DNA of 21,665 bases from the NCBI GenBank assembly GCA_963582255.1, contig CAUZRD010000016.1, positions 1 through 21,665 of the forward strand, written 5' to 3'. Shown here in pieces: positions 1-7,910 of this stretch. The translations under genes and the position numbers were made by a program. Under the pieces are notes generated by a model, which searched no databases, was not told the DNA's origin, and saw only the letters and a list, made by a program, of their open reading frames with translations. This DNA comes from CAUZRD01 sp963582255. Lineage in GTDB: Bacteria; Pseudomonadota; Alphaproteobacteria; Rhizobiales; TMED25. Position 1 is the first letter of the stretch; the number at the start of each line of letters is the position of its first letter.

Positions 1-1067
1 GCGATATTGAGTTCAGTGTTTTTGCACTGGCAGATCCTTACCGCGTAATTATTGATCTGCCTGAAATTGATTTTCAGATTCCGCAAGTGGCCGGGCCTTT
101 GGACAATGTTATGATTTTGGCCTATCGCTTTGGTCTGTTTTCGGCTGGTAAATCAAGAATTGTCATTGATACGGTAGGGCCCGTTGCTATCGCAGACCCA
201 GTTATTCACAGGCCTGCAGGCGAGCGCCCAGCACGTCTTGTCGTTGAGCTCTCTCCGATCTCTCGGGAATTGTTTTTGCGCGATTTTGCATTGAATGGCA
301 CTTCTCAACTAGCAGCTCTTGCGCCGAAGGCAGCTCGCACGGTGACTCCGTCACCCGAGCCGCGCAAGGTCAATGCAAAGCCTGTGATTGTCATAGATCC
401 TGGGCATGGTGGTATCGATCCTGGGGCTATCAGCAAGTCGGGTGTTCAGGAAAAATATGTGGTGCTTGAATTTGCTAAACATCTGGCATCGCGATTACGC
501 TCATCCGGTGCATTTAAGGTAGAATTGACACGCGATAGTGATGTGTTTGTGAGGCTTGATCGGCGGCGGAATATTGCTCACCAATACCAAGCTGACCTGT
601 TTTTATCGATACATGCTGATTCAATAACAACATCTGGTGTGCGCGGCGCGACGGTCTATACCGTCTCTGACAAGGCATCGGACGAATTAGCCGCAGCCTT
701 GGCTGCGAAAGAAAATCGAGCAGACATCATTGCCGGTGTTCAGCTTGAAGATGTGTCCGACGAAGTTAGTGATATTCTGATTGAATTGGCTAGGCGTGAT
801 ACCCGCAACCGTTCGCTCGACTTTGCAAATTTTTTGGTCTCGGAGATGAGCTCCAAGATCAAACTGAACTCTAATCCCCACCGTTCTGCCAGTTTTGTGG
901 TACTTAAATCTGCTGATGTTCCATCTGTCTTGATCGAGCTTGGATATCTAAGTAACCGCAAGGATACCGATGCTTTGCGTTCAAAATCCTGGCAGACCAA
1001 AGCTTCATCATCAATTATTAGTGCAATGGAGAGATATTTCGGGCCACGGGTTGCAAAAAATAATTAG
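1..1067 (+). CDS. amiC: N-acetylmuramoyl-L-alanine amidase (Amidase_3, AmiC-type), 5' end outside window
   Basis: Periplasmic zinc amidase that cuts the bond between MurNAc and the stem peptide, normally to split septal peptidoglycan in daughter-cell separation. The reading frame is open from base 3 with no stop, so the gene begins upstream and the GTG at 87 is not its start. The first visible residues (ADPYRVIIDLP) look like the end of an AMIN domain, which targets such enzymes to the septum. After a proline-rich linker comes the catalytic domain: VIVIDPGHGG with the first zinc histidine, a glutamate in VQEKYV, SIHAD with another zinc histidine, and LIELGYLSN with the catalytic glutamate, all intact. 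The protein ends in RVAKNN before TAG. The PBP1A gene follows 119 bases later on the same strand, a common Rhizobiales pairing. Family is certain; the symbol amiC is by type. Confidence 0.93.
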   Translation, partial: DIEFSVFALADPYRVIIDLPEIDFQIPQVAGPLDNVMILAYRFGLFSAGKSRIVIDTVGPVAIADPVIHRPAGERPARLVVELSPISRELFLRDFALNGTSQLAALAPKAARTVTPSPEPRKVNAKPVIVIDPGHGGIDPGAISKSGVQEKYVVLEFAKHLASRLRSSGAFKVELTRDSDVFVRLDRRRNIAHQYQADLFLSIHADSITTSGVRGATVYTVSDKASDELAAALAAKENRADIIAGVQLEDVSDEVSDILIELARRDTRNRSLDFANFLVSEMSSKIKLNSNPHRSASFVVLKSADVPSVLIELGYLSNRKDTDALRSKSWQTKASSSIISAMERYFGPRVAKNN

Positions 1068-1115
1068 CGATGTGATCGGTGCCAAATTTCGTGTGTTGTG
1101 AAGCCATGTCAGCTG

Positions 1116-1134
1116 AGCAGATTGCTGCTTTAAT
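1116..1134 (+). terminator. Weak candidate terminator after the amidase gene
   Basis: AGCAG and CTGCT pair around an ATTG loop (1116-1129), with a possible extra G-T pair, and are followed at once by TTTAAT. The stem is only 5-6 bp and the T tract is short, so it may merely attenuate read-through into mrcA. Seen by eye, without energy calculation. Confidence 0.22.
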
Positions 1135-1186
1135 ATCCACTGGTTGTGTGTCATTGATGGTAGCAACAATCCGGTAGAGGGCTTTA

Positions 1187-3712
1187 ATGTTTGGGCGGCT
1201 GGTAAATTTCTGTTTTACCGCAGTCTTTTTCGTGTTCACTTTGGGTGCGATCTGCGCTGCCTATGTGATTTGGACCGTGTCCGAAGATTTGCCTGACTAT
1301 GAGGCTCTGGCGCTCTATGAACCCCCGGTTATGTCGCGGGTGCACGCATCGGACGGTGTGCTGCTCGCTGAATTTGCTGAAGAACGCCGGCTGTTTGTTC
1401 CGATTGGCTCTGTTCCTCGCAATGTGGTTGCGGCCTTTCTTTCGGCAGAAGACAAGAACTTCTACGAGCATGGTGGGATCGACTATCAGGGTGTTGCTCG
1501 CGCTTTATTGATCAATGTTCAAAACAAGTTAGTGGGCAGTAATCGACTGGTTGGTGCTTCCACTATTACTCAGCAGGTGGCAAAAAACTTTCTGCTATCA
1601 AGTGAGCAAACGCTTAGCCGCAAGCTGAAGGAGTTTCTGATCGCCCTGAAAATTGAAAAGGCATTCAGCAAGGATGAGATTCTTGAACTCTATTTGAATG
1701 AGATATTTTTTGGTCTGCGCTCTTATGGTATCGCGTCTGCGGCGCTCAATTATTTTGGTAAACCGCTGACTGATCTGAATTTGCCAGAAATGGCTTATTT
1801 GGCTGCTCTGCCTAAGGCGCCAAATAATTATCATCCCTACCGTTACCATGATCGTGCGGTCACTCGCCGTAATTGGGTTATTGATCGGATGGTTGAGAAT
1901 GGGTTTGTCGGTCCTCAGGAGGCGGAGGAGGCCAAGTCAACTTCGCTGGAGATCTTGCCGCGCGCAAGTGGAACTAAGATCTTCGCTGCAGAGTCGTTTG
2001 CTGAGGAGGTGCGCCGTGAATCCATCACGATATTTGGCGAAAAAAAACTGAATGGCGGTGGCCTATCCATCCGCACCACGCTCGATCCAAAAATGCAGCG
2101 CATTGCAAAGCGGGTCCTCGTTGAGGGACTAGTCTCCTATGATAGATCTCGCGGCTGGCGCGGCTCGGTTGGTAGCATCAGCGTCGGCGGTGACTGGGGC
2201 ATTCCTCTGGCCAAGTTCGATACGCTGAACGATATTGCACCCTGGCGGATGGCAGCAGTGCTGGAAGTACAAAAAAGCGGTGTCATTGCCGGATTGCGGC
2301 CTATAACTTCGTCGGAGGGTGAGGTTGAAAGCGAGCGACACTTGATAGATTTACCGTTTTTGGAAATGAAATGGGCTCGTTCGCAGAAAAATAAAGGATC
2401 ATTGGGGCCAAAAATATCAAGAGCAGACCAGGTCGTTTCCGTCGGTGATGTCATCTATGTTGCCCCTAGGCCAGACGGATCTGTCTGGCGGCTTATGCAG
2501 GTGCCAAAGTTAGATGGTGCGTTGGTGGCACTCGATCCCCACAATGGCCGGGTGCACGCGATGGTCGGAGGCTTTAGCTATGATCGTAGTCAGTTTAATC
2601 GTGCGGTACAGGCCAAGCGTCAGCCGGGATCTTCCTTCAAACCTTTTGTTTACGCTGCTGCGCTTGATAATGGATACACCCCCGCATCCGTGGTGATGGA
2701 CGCGCCATTTGCGATCGATCAAGGCAACGATCAGGGCATTTGGCGTCCGCAAAACTATGGGCGTGAATATTTTGGGCCCTCGACGCTGAGACTTGGTATC
2801 GAAAAATCACGTAACGTTATGACTGTACGGCTTGCAGAAGAGCTCGGAATGGATGTTGTGGCGGACTATGGAACGCGGTTTGGAATTTACGACAATCTAC
2901 CGTTGGTCTTATCAATGGCTCTAGGGGCAGGTGAGACGACGCTTTTGAAACTCACAACTGCCTACGCTATGATAGCCAATGGCGGCAAGCGCATTGTGCC
3001 GACACTGATTGATCGGGTTCAGGACCGATTTGGTAAGACTGTATTTCGCCATGACCAGCGCTTGTGTGGAGCGTGTGCGGCACCAGGCTGGACAAATCAA
3101 GCCGAACCGATCCTTGCCGATGAACGTGAGCAGGTTCTTGATCCCCATACTGCCTATCAGATTACATCAATGCTGGAAGGGGTAGTGAAACGCGGAACCG
3201 CATCTGCCATCAAAACGGTGGGCAAACCAATTGCCGGTAAAACAGGCACTACTAACAACGAACGCGATGCCTGGTTTGTTGGGTACACGCCAGATCTGAC
3301 TGTCGGGGTGTATGTCGGGTTTGATAAGCCTGAGTCAATGGGAAAAGGCGCGACCGGTGGCGGACTTGCTGCTCCGATTGTGCGGGATTTTTTGAAAAAA
3401 GTATTGGTCGATTCACCGGCCATTCCGTTTCGTGTGCCTCCCGGCATCAATTTGGTTCGTGTGAATGCTAAAACTGGCACCATGGCGCTTCCCGGAGATA
3501 AGAACGTGATAGTTGAAGCATTCAAGCCTGGATCATTCCCGGAAGATAATCCGATGGATGTCATTGGCTCCCGCCATAAAGTTATCGACACATTTTCGCC
3601 TCCATTAGTCCGCCCAAGCTTGGGTATGGGTAGTGGCGGTACCGTTGGCAGGAATGTTAACGGAGTTGCTGGTAGTGCAGTCTTGATGACGGGGACGGGT
3701 GGCCTCTACTAA
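1187..3712 (+). CDS. mrcA: Penicillin-binding protein 1A, bifunctional transglycosylase/transpeptidase
   Basis: Class A PBP (841 aa) that polymerises lipid II into glycan strands and cross-links the stem peptides; anchored in the inner membrane with its active domains in the periplasm. One transmembrane segment lies at about residues 7-30. The GT51 domain (about 55-230) has the catalytic-glutamate motif EDKNFYEHGGID (E88), GASTITQQVAKNFLL and the ILELYLNEIFFG stretch. The transpeptidase domain has all three motifs: SSFK (S482, K485), SRN (S541-N543) and KTG (K685-G687). An OB-like insert probably fills the stretch between the two domains. The tail is rich in Gly, Ser and Val and ends in GGLY. 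Start ATG is supported by AGAGG six bases upstream. The gene sits between the amidase and prfB, as in many Rhizobiales. Confidence 0.96.
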   Translation: MFGRLVNFCFTAVFFVFTLGAICAAYVIWTVSEDLPDYEALALYEPPVMSRVHASDGVLLAEFAEERRLFVPIGSVPRNVVAAFLSAEDKNFYEHGGIDYQGVARALLINVQNKLVGSNRLVGASTITQQVAKNFLLSSEQTLSRKLKEFLIALKIEKAFSKDEILELYLNEIFFGLRSYGIASAALNYFGKPLTDLNLPEMAYLAALPKAPNNYHPYRYHDRAVTRRNWVIDRMVENGFVGPQEAEEAKSTSLEILPRASGTKIFAAESFAEEVRRESITIFGEKKLNGGGLSIRTTLDPKMQRIAKRVLVEGLVSYDRSRGWRGSVGSISVGGDWGIPLAKFDTLNDIAPWRMAAVLEVQKSGVIAGLRPITSSEGEVESERHLIDLPFLEMKWARSQKNKGSLGPKISRADQVVSVGDVIYVAPRPDGSVWRLMQVPKLDGALVALDPHNGRVHAMVGGFSYDRSQFNRAVQAKRQPGSSFKPFVYAAALDNGYTPASVVMDAPFAIDQGNDQGIWRPQNYGREYFGPSTLRLGIEKSRNVMTVRLAEELGMDVVADYGTRFGIYDNLPLVLSMALGAGETTLLKLTTAYAMIANGGKRIVPTLIDRVQDRFGKTVFRHDQRLCGACAAPGWTNQAEPILADEREQVLDPHTAYQITSMLEGVVKRGTASAIKTVGKPIAGKTGTTNNERDAWFVGYTPDLTVGVYVGFDKPESMGKGATGGGLAAPIVRDFLKKVLVDSPAIPFRVPPGINLVRVNAKTGTMALPGDKNVIVEAFKPGSFPEDNPMDVIGSRHKVIDTFSPPLVRPSLGMGSGGTVGRNVNGVAGSAVLMTGTGGLY

Positions 3713-3839
3713 GGTTGTATTAGAATACAATAGAAGTGCTTTAAATAAGTTCAGCAGCATTCCGCATCATGTCAGCATTAACGTCGATGTAGCGTTGCAT
3801 TGTTTATATGCTTCCATATTCAACTATTGCTATCTTCAT

Positions 3840-3845
3840 TATAAT
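3840..3845 (+). promoter_or_regulatory. Candidate -10 element of a prfB promoter
   Basis: A perfect TATAAT lies in an AT-rich stretch 49 bases before the prfB start. At 17 bp spacing the -35 region (3817-3822, TATTCA) matches the sigma70 consensus at only three positions, so the promoter is plausible but not strong. Between mrcA and prfB there are 181 bases, enough for a separate promoter. Confidence 0.35.
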
Positions 3846-3893
3846 ACGTGCCATTAAAAATTATTATAACTAGTTACGCAGAGCAAGGAACGC

Positions 3894-5013
3894 ATGAAGG
3901 CACACATACAATCTACAATCGATAGTATTCAGCAGTCCATGGCTTTGCTAAGGAGGCATCTTTGACTGGAGTGTCTCGCTTGAGCGTCTTGATGAATTAA
4001 ACCGGCTGGCGGAGGACCCTTCTCTCTGGGAGGATTCCGAGAACGCACAAAAATTGATGCGCGAGCGCCAGCAGCTTGATAGTTCGATCAGTGGCTATCG
4101 CAGGCTAGATCAAACCCTTGCTGATAATATCGAATTGATTGAGATGGCCGAGCTCGAAGACGATCAGGATGTCTTGACTGAGGCTGAAAATGCGCTGACC
4201 GCTCTTCAACGTATAGCGGAGCGTCAACATATTGAGGCGTTACTCTCCGGAGAAGCCGATGCCAACGATACATATGTGGAAGTGCATGCCGGAGCAGGAG
4301 GCACCGAAAGCCAGGATTGGACTGAAATGCTTTTGCGTATGTATATGCGCTGGGCAGATGCTAACGGGTATAAGGCCGAGCTGATCGGCGCTAGCCCCGG
4401 CGAAGAGGCTGGTCTTAAGAGCGCAACGGTGCTGATTAAGGGCACTAATGCATTTGGTTGGCTCAAGACTGAATCAGGGGTGCATAGGCTGGTGCGTATA
4501 TCACCCTACGATTCGAGTGCGCGTCGACATACTAGCTTTGCTTCGGTCTGGGTCTATCCAGTAGTTGACGATTCAATCGATATTGATGTGTCTGAGAGTG
4601 ACGTACGCATTGACACTTATCGGGCCAGCGGTGCCGGCGGTCAGCATGTGAACACAACCGATAGCGCAGTGCGCATCACTCATCTGTCGACTAATATCGT
4701 GGTACAGTGCCAAAATCAGCGATCACAACACAAAAACCGAGCGACGGCTTGGGAGATGCTACGGGCCCGTCTTTATAAAGCCGAGCTTCAAAAGCGGGAG
4801 GAAGAATCACAGGCGCTAGAGTCTCAAAAAACTGAAATCGGCTGGGGCCATCAGATACGCTCCTATGTACTCCATCCCTACCAGTTGGTTAAAGACCTGC
4901 GTACTAGCGTTGAGAGCACAAATCCAGATGCAGTCTTGGATGGTGATCTTAATACATTTATGGAAGCTTCACTGGCCGATCGGATAGGTGCGCAGAACTC
5001 GGAAGCGGACTAA
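3894..5013 (+). CDS. prfB: Peptide chain release factor 2, expressed by programmed +1 frameshift
   Basis: RF2 ends translation at UGA and UAA codons. The gene is in two frames. The first 23 codons run from ATG 3894 (preceded by AAGGA) to CTT 3960-3962 and then meet TGA at 3963-3965. Slipping by +1 continues at GAC 3964 through to TAA at 5013, giving 372 aa, the normal length. The joined sequence LLRRHL-DWSVSLERLDELN matches RF2 of Rhizobium as I remember it, which confirms both start and slip site. Domain 3 carries GGQ (G248-Q250) for peptidyl-tRNA hydrolysis; the stop-codon reading tripeptide is SPY at 203-205 where E. coli has SPF. The residue matching E. coli 246 is Ala244, the more active form. 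The next gene is convergent. A gene caller that ignores recoding would start it at 4054 and lose 53 residues. Confidence 0.95.
3951..3966 (+). promoter_or_regulatory. RF2 autoregulatory +1 frameshift signal
   Basis: AGGAGG (3951-3956), a three-base spacer CAT, slippery codon CTT (3960-3962), in-frame TGA (3963-3965) and a following C. The E. coli prfB signal has the same order and the same three-base spacing between Shine-Dalgarno-like element and CTT. When RF2 is scarce, slow reading of UGA with the upstream rRNA pairing pushes the ribosome forward one base and full-length RF2 is made; when RF2 is abundant a 23-residue peptide is released. Confidence 0.95.
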
Positions 5014-5140
5014 CCAGTGCTATTTGAGCGTAACCAGTTAGCGAAAGGATACTAACAAACCGATTCTAGAGATTTAAAATCCGTGTTGCTATCTAAACGG
5101 TGCATGCAAAAACAAGAGCTCTATAATTCCGCGGACACCC

Positions 5141-5167
5141 AAAAACTTCTGCCTGTAATAATCAGGC
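5141..5167 (-). terminator. Weak candidate terminator for the bactofilin operon
   Basis: Read on the minus strand, GCCTG and CAGGC (5167-5151) pair around a seven-base AT loop, and five T residues follow after a five-base gap (5145-5141). The stem begins at the last base of the bactofilin stop codon. It is short and the T run is displaced, so the call is tentative. Nothing better is visible in the 153 bases between the convergent prfB and bactofilin genes. Confidence 0.28.
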
Positions 5168-5808
5168 TATTCAGAGGCTGATCTCCGCACAACCACTCGA
5201 CCGTCTTTGACGGTCAAGGGAGTTTCTTCCGATAATTCAAAATCAGCATATTGGTCATCGGATGGGGTCTGTTCAGGAGCATTAGTTTTACCGGCATTGT
5301 TGCCATGAATTCCCGTATTGCCAATACGTGAGCTTATCTGAGGTCGTTCCACCAGATTTTTTTGGGTAATTTGATCGAGGTCATCGCGAGATAATGGATC
5401 TTCCGATCTCCGGCAGTTACCTTCGAAGAAGGCTCCGGGCTCGACCGCCAGGGATTCATGGAAAATCTCACCTTCAACATGGCAGTTTGCTGCGAGTACG
5501 ACGCGCAATCCTCGGACACAACCAATTACCCGTCCGTGGATAATGATCTCTTCGGCCATGATTTCACCGGTCACTGTTGCTAGCTCACCGATTACAAGTG
5601 AAGACGCGCGAACATCCCCATCAATCGTACCGTCAACCTGCAACTCTCCACCAGACAAGAGATTTCCGGTGATGATGAGGTCACCACTAATGATGGATGG
5701 CAGCATACGGCCACCGCGCCTATTGGGGGAAGGAAGATCTGATGAAAGTGAGCTATCCACAGTCATACTTGAGCGTGGTGTTGCCACTCTTCGTTTACTG
5801 GAAAACAT
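5167..5808 (-). CDS. Bactofilin family cytoskeletal protein
   Basis: Bactofilins self-assemble without nucleotide into stable filaments on the inner face of the cytoplasmic membrane and recruit cell-wall enzymes. The 213-aa product has the typical build: a short polar N-terminal tail (1-35, rich in Ser, Arg and Pro), a beta-helical core at about 36-134 with repeated hydrophobic-glycine steps (SGDLIITGNL, LQVDGTIDGDV, IIHGRVIGCVRG, CHVEGEIFHESLAVEPGAFFEG), and a charged C-terminal tail. The ATG lies inside the end of the upstream M23 peptidase gene, overlapping by 14 bases with GAGTGG seven bases before it, so translation is probably coupled. Pairing of a bactofilin with an M23 peptidase is a known arrangement and suggests a joint role in local peptidoglycan remodelling and cell shape. 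Confidence 0.93.
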   Translation of the reverse strand: MFSSKRRVATPRSSMTVDSSLSSDLPSPNRRGGRMLPSIISGDLIITGNLLSGGELQVDGTIDGDVRASSLVIGELATVTGEIMAEEIIIHGRVIGCVRGLRVVLAANCHVEGEIFHESLAVEPGAFFEGNCRRSEDPLSRDDLDQITQKNLVERPQISSRIGNTGIHGNNAGKTNAPEQTPSDDQYADFELSEETPLTVKDGRVVVRRSASE

Positions 5809-7099
5809 ACGTTGCCACTCTATAAAATTTTGCCGGGTTTACGGCAGTTCCGTTTGTCCGGGTCTCATAGTGTAAATGCGGTCCGGAACTTCTACCGGTG
5901 CTTCCCACTAAACCAATTTCCTGACCTGCTTCAACTTGCTGGCCGGGGTTGACGCCAATTTTACTCAAGTGAGCATACCGTGTTGACACTCCATTGTCAT
6001 GAGTAATCTCAATCAGATACCCATAGGCATCGTTCCAGCCGGCTCTATTCACTTGTCCAGGCGCAGTCGCGATCACTGGAGTGCCGGTAGGGCACGCATA
6101 ATCGATGCCTTGATGCATTGCCTTTGTGTTGGTGAAAGGATCAGATCTCTGGCCAAATTTGCTTGAGACACGCGCATTCGCATTTATAGGATTAAGCATT
6201 GGGAATCGCTTTAACGCAGCGAGATAGGTGCTGATAGTCTCAGCATTAAGTACAATTCTCTTGATTTGCCGCTCTGAGGCCGAAAGTGGTGTGCCGTCAC
6301 CGTCAGATGACGAAGTCAGGTGAACTAGGGGGCCACCAAGGCCTGGGACAACATCTTTTTGTGCGAACCGTTCCGGTTTGAAACCAAGAAACATTATGGC
6401 TTCTTCTAGTTCAGAAACCCGTGTTATCGAATGTGTTTCCAGCATGTTGAGTGCAATTTTCTGAGTGCTGTAGAGTTCACGGAGGCGCTTACTAACCTGG
6501 CTCGTGGCCTGTACGGTTTCAGCATCATTTATGCTTACTGCGGAATGGTTTGCAGTAATTCGTGAAAAACGAACATCCGGCTGTGTTGGCTCAAATGTGA
6601 TCAAAAGTGTACTGCGTTCCTTGGCTTCCACAATCTGAAGCCCCTCCGACATTGGCGGCTCCAACGCGTTCATGGGTACGCTGAACTGCTCTGACATCAG
6701 TGAGGAAATATTGTTCTGACGTCGCTCAAGATCGGACTGGATTTTACGGACTTTATTAAGCTGAGATTCTACATTGTCCTGATTGAGAAGCAGTTGGCTG
6801 TTTAACCTATCCATCGAAGAAAACATCTGGGTTAAGTGGTCTTCATAGACTATTTGTTCACTGGAAAACTGTTGCTTTTGGGCGGCAATAACGTGGTTTT
6901 TAAAAGCAACGGTTAAAAACGCATAGGTAATCAAGCCGATAACAGCACATAGTAAAAGTAAAAAACTTATTTGTATCCATGGTTTTAGCAATATGAAGCG
7001 AACCCGGCCATCGCTGCGCAGATATACGTGTCGTTCGCGAAAGGCATGCGCTAGTCGCTTTGCGAACGACACACGGTTGTAGGCTAGCTCATTCGCCAT
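5795..7099 (-). CDS. Membrane-anchored M23 family peptidase (LytM type)
   Basis: Putative zinc endopeptidase that cleaves peptidoglycan cross-links. The 434-aa protein has a cytoplasmic N-terminus of about 41 residues (with RERHVYLRSDGRVRFI), one transmembrane helix at about 42-65, a periplasmic coiled-coil stretch rich in Gln and Leu at about 70-140, and a C-terminal M23 domain. The zinc ligands and active-site residues are intact: HQGID (H329, D333), RYAHLS, and GPHLHYE (H408, H410), so this looks like an active enzyme and not a LytM activator of the EnvC/NlpD kind. Start ATG has AGGGGA about six bases upstream. The bactofilin gene follows with an overlap. The arrangement matches the bactofilin-linked peptidase LmdC described in stalked and budding alphaproteobacteria; that equivalence is inference. 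Confidence 0.92.
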   Translation of the reverse strand: MANELAYNRVSFAKRLAHAFRERHVYLRSDGRVRFILLKPWIQISFLLLLCAVIGLITYAFLTVAFKNHVIAAQKQQFSSEQIVYEDHLTQMFSSMDRLNSQLLLNQDNVESQLNKVRKIQSDLERRQNNISSLMSEQFSVPMNALEPPMSEGLQIVEAKERSTLLITFEPTQPDVRFSRITANHSAVSINDAETVQATSQVSKRLRELYSTQKIALNMLETHSITRVSELEEAIMFLGFKPERFAQKDVVPGLGGPLVHLTSSSDGDGTPLSASERQIKRIVLNAETISTYLAALKRFPMLNPINANARVSSKFGQRSDPFTNTKAMHQGIDYACPTGTPVIATAPGQVNRAGWNDAYGYLIEITHDNGVSTRYAHLSKIGVNPGQQVEAGQEIGLVGSTGRSSGPHLHYETRTNGTAVNPAKFYRVATYVFQ

Positions 7100-7122
7100 G
7101 AAGTTCCCCTAGACAGTCAAGT

Positions 7123-7132
7123 GTCATATGAC
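7123..7132. repeat. 10-bp palindrome upstream of the M23 peptidase gene
   Basis: GTCATATGAC is a perfect palindrome whose near edge is 24 bases ahead of the peptidase start codon. It could be a regulator site or chance. The rest of the 269-base gap between bcp and the peptidase gene (7100-7368) shows no reading frame, RNA gene or clear promoter to me. Confidence 0.2.
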
Positions 7133-7368
7133 CGGAATTACTTGGTCGTTGCAATGGAAAACCTGACGGTCTGTACATACGATCTAATGTGTTTGTTGCA
7201 AAATGAGATGCTTACAAGACGGCGACTAAAGCTTTGACAATAGAGGCTATGACGCTGCTAGTTCAATGAACAGTACGCCGGTATCTAGTGTCCCTTCACC
7301 AAGCATGCAGTCATGCATTGGTACGCATAACTTGTATCAAGTAAAAAACTTGTGTGCCAAGAGAGAAT

Positions 7369-7839
7369 CTATATTTTTCTTGCCGACTCTAAAACCTGCT
7401 CGACATGGCCCGGTACCTTCACTTTTCGCCAGACATTCATGATCCGGCCATTGGCATAAAGCAGGAAAGTTGTCCGCTCTATTCCCATATATTTGCGGCC
7501 ATACATGCTCTTTTCAATCCATACGCCATAGGCTTCGAGCACTGATTTATCTTCATTGGAAGCGAGTTGAATGGTGAGATTGTGCTTCGCCTTAAATGCA
7601 TCATGCTTTTTTGGAGAATCTGCAGAAATTCCAATAACTGGTACATTAATCTCATCAAATGCGCTTTTGAACTCGCTAAACGCAATTGCTTGCTTGGTGC
7701 AGCCTGACGTATCATCTTTGGGATAAAAATAGAGGACTGTTGGATGTCCTTTTAGATCACTGAGCGATAGAGTGCCACCGTTATCGGTAGGCAGATTAAA
7801 TTCAGGTGCCAGATCACCTTCGCCGATTTTATTGCTCAT
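7369..7839 (-). CDS. bcp: Thioredoxin-dependent peroxiredoxin, BCP/PrxQ family
   Basis: Cytoplasmic thiol peroxidase that reduces hydrogen peroxide and organic hydroperoxides. The 156-aa protein fits the family length. It opens with GDLAPEFNLPTDNGG and holds the peroxidatic motif YPKDDTSGCT with Cys47; the later stretch IERTTFLLYANGRI is also typical. Cys47 is the only cysteine: the position five residues on, which is the resolving cysteine in E. coli Bcp, is isoleucine. The enzyme must therefore work as a 1-Cys peroxiredoxin or form a mixed disulfide with another thiol. Start ATG has AAAGGA about seven bases upstream. The gene points away from the AsmA-like gene, with 160 bases between them that hold a 20-bp palindrome. 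Confidence 0.95.
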   Translation of the reverse strand: MSNKIGEGDLAPEFNLPTDNGGTLSLSDLKGHPTVLYFYPKDDTSGCTKQAIAFSEFKSAFDEINVPVIGISADSPKKHDAFKAKHNLTIQLASNEDKSVLEAYGVWIEKSMYGRKYMGIERTTFLLYANGRIMNVWRKVKVPGHVEQVLESARKI

Positions 7840-7910
7840 TTTGCGGTCCTTTTGTCAAAATAAAATATAAGGTTAGATTGAAGTGGACGAATCGCCCGCC
7901 CAGCTGGATT

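Noticed and set aside
87..1067. Amidase gene starting at GTG 87
   Set aside because: The frame is open back to base 3 and encodes AMIN-like sequence, so the real start is upstream of the window.
3715..3730. TTGTATT-AG-AATACAA hairpin just after the mrcA stop
   Set aside because: The stem is almost all A-T, the loop is tiny and no T run follows, so it is not a credible terminator.
4054..5013. RF2 as a 319-aa gene starting at ATG 4054
   Set aside because: The frameshift signal at 3951-3966 and the conserved N-terminal sequence before 4054 show that the gene begins at 3894.
7330..7352. Alternating ACTTG / CAAGT / ACTTG elements after the bcp stop
   Set aside because: They can form two exclusive five-base hairpins on the minus strand, but neither has a T run after it; too weak to call a terminator or switch.
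7833..7892. Possible bcp promoter with -10 TATATT (minus strand, 7869-7864)
   Set aside because: No acceptable -35 hexamer lies at 16-18 bp spacing, and AT-rich leaders give such -10 matches easily.
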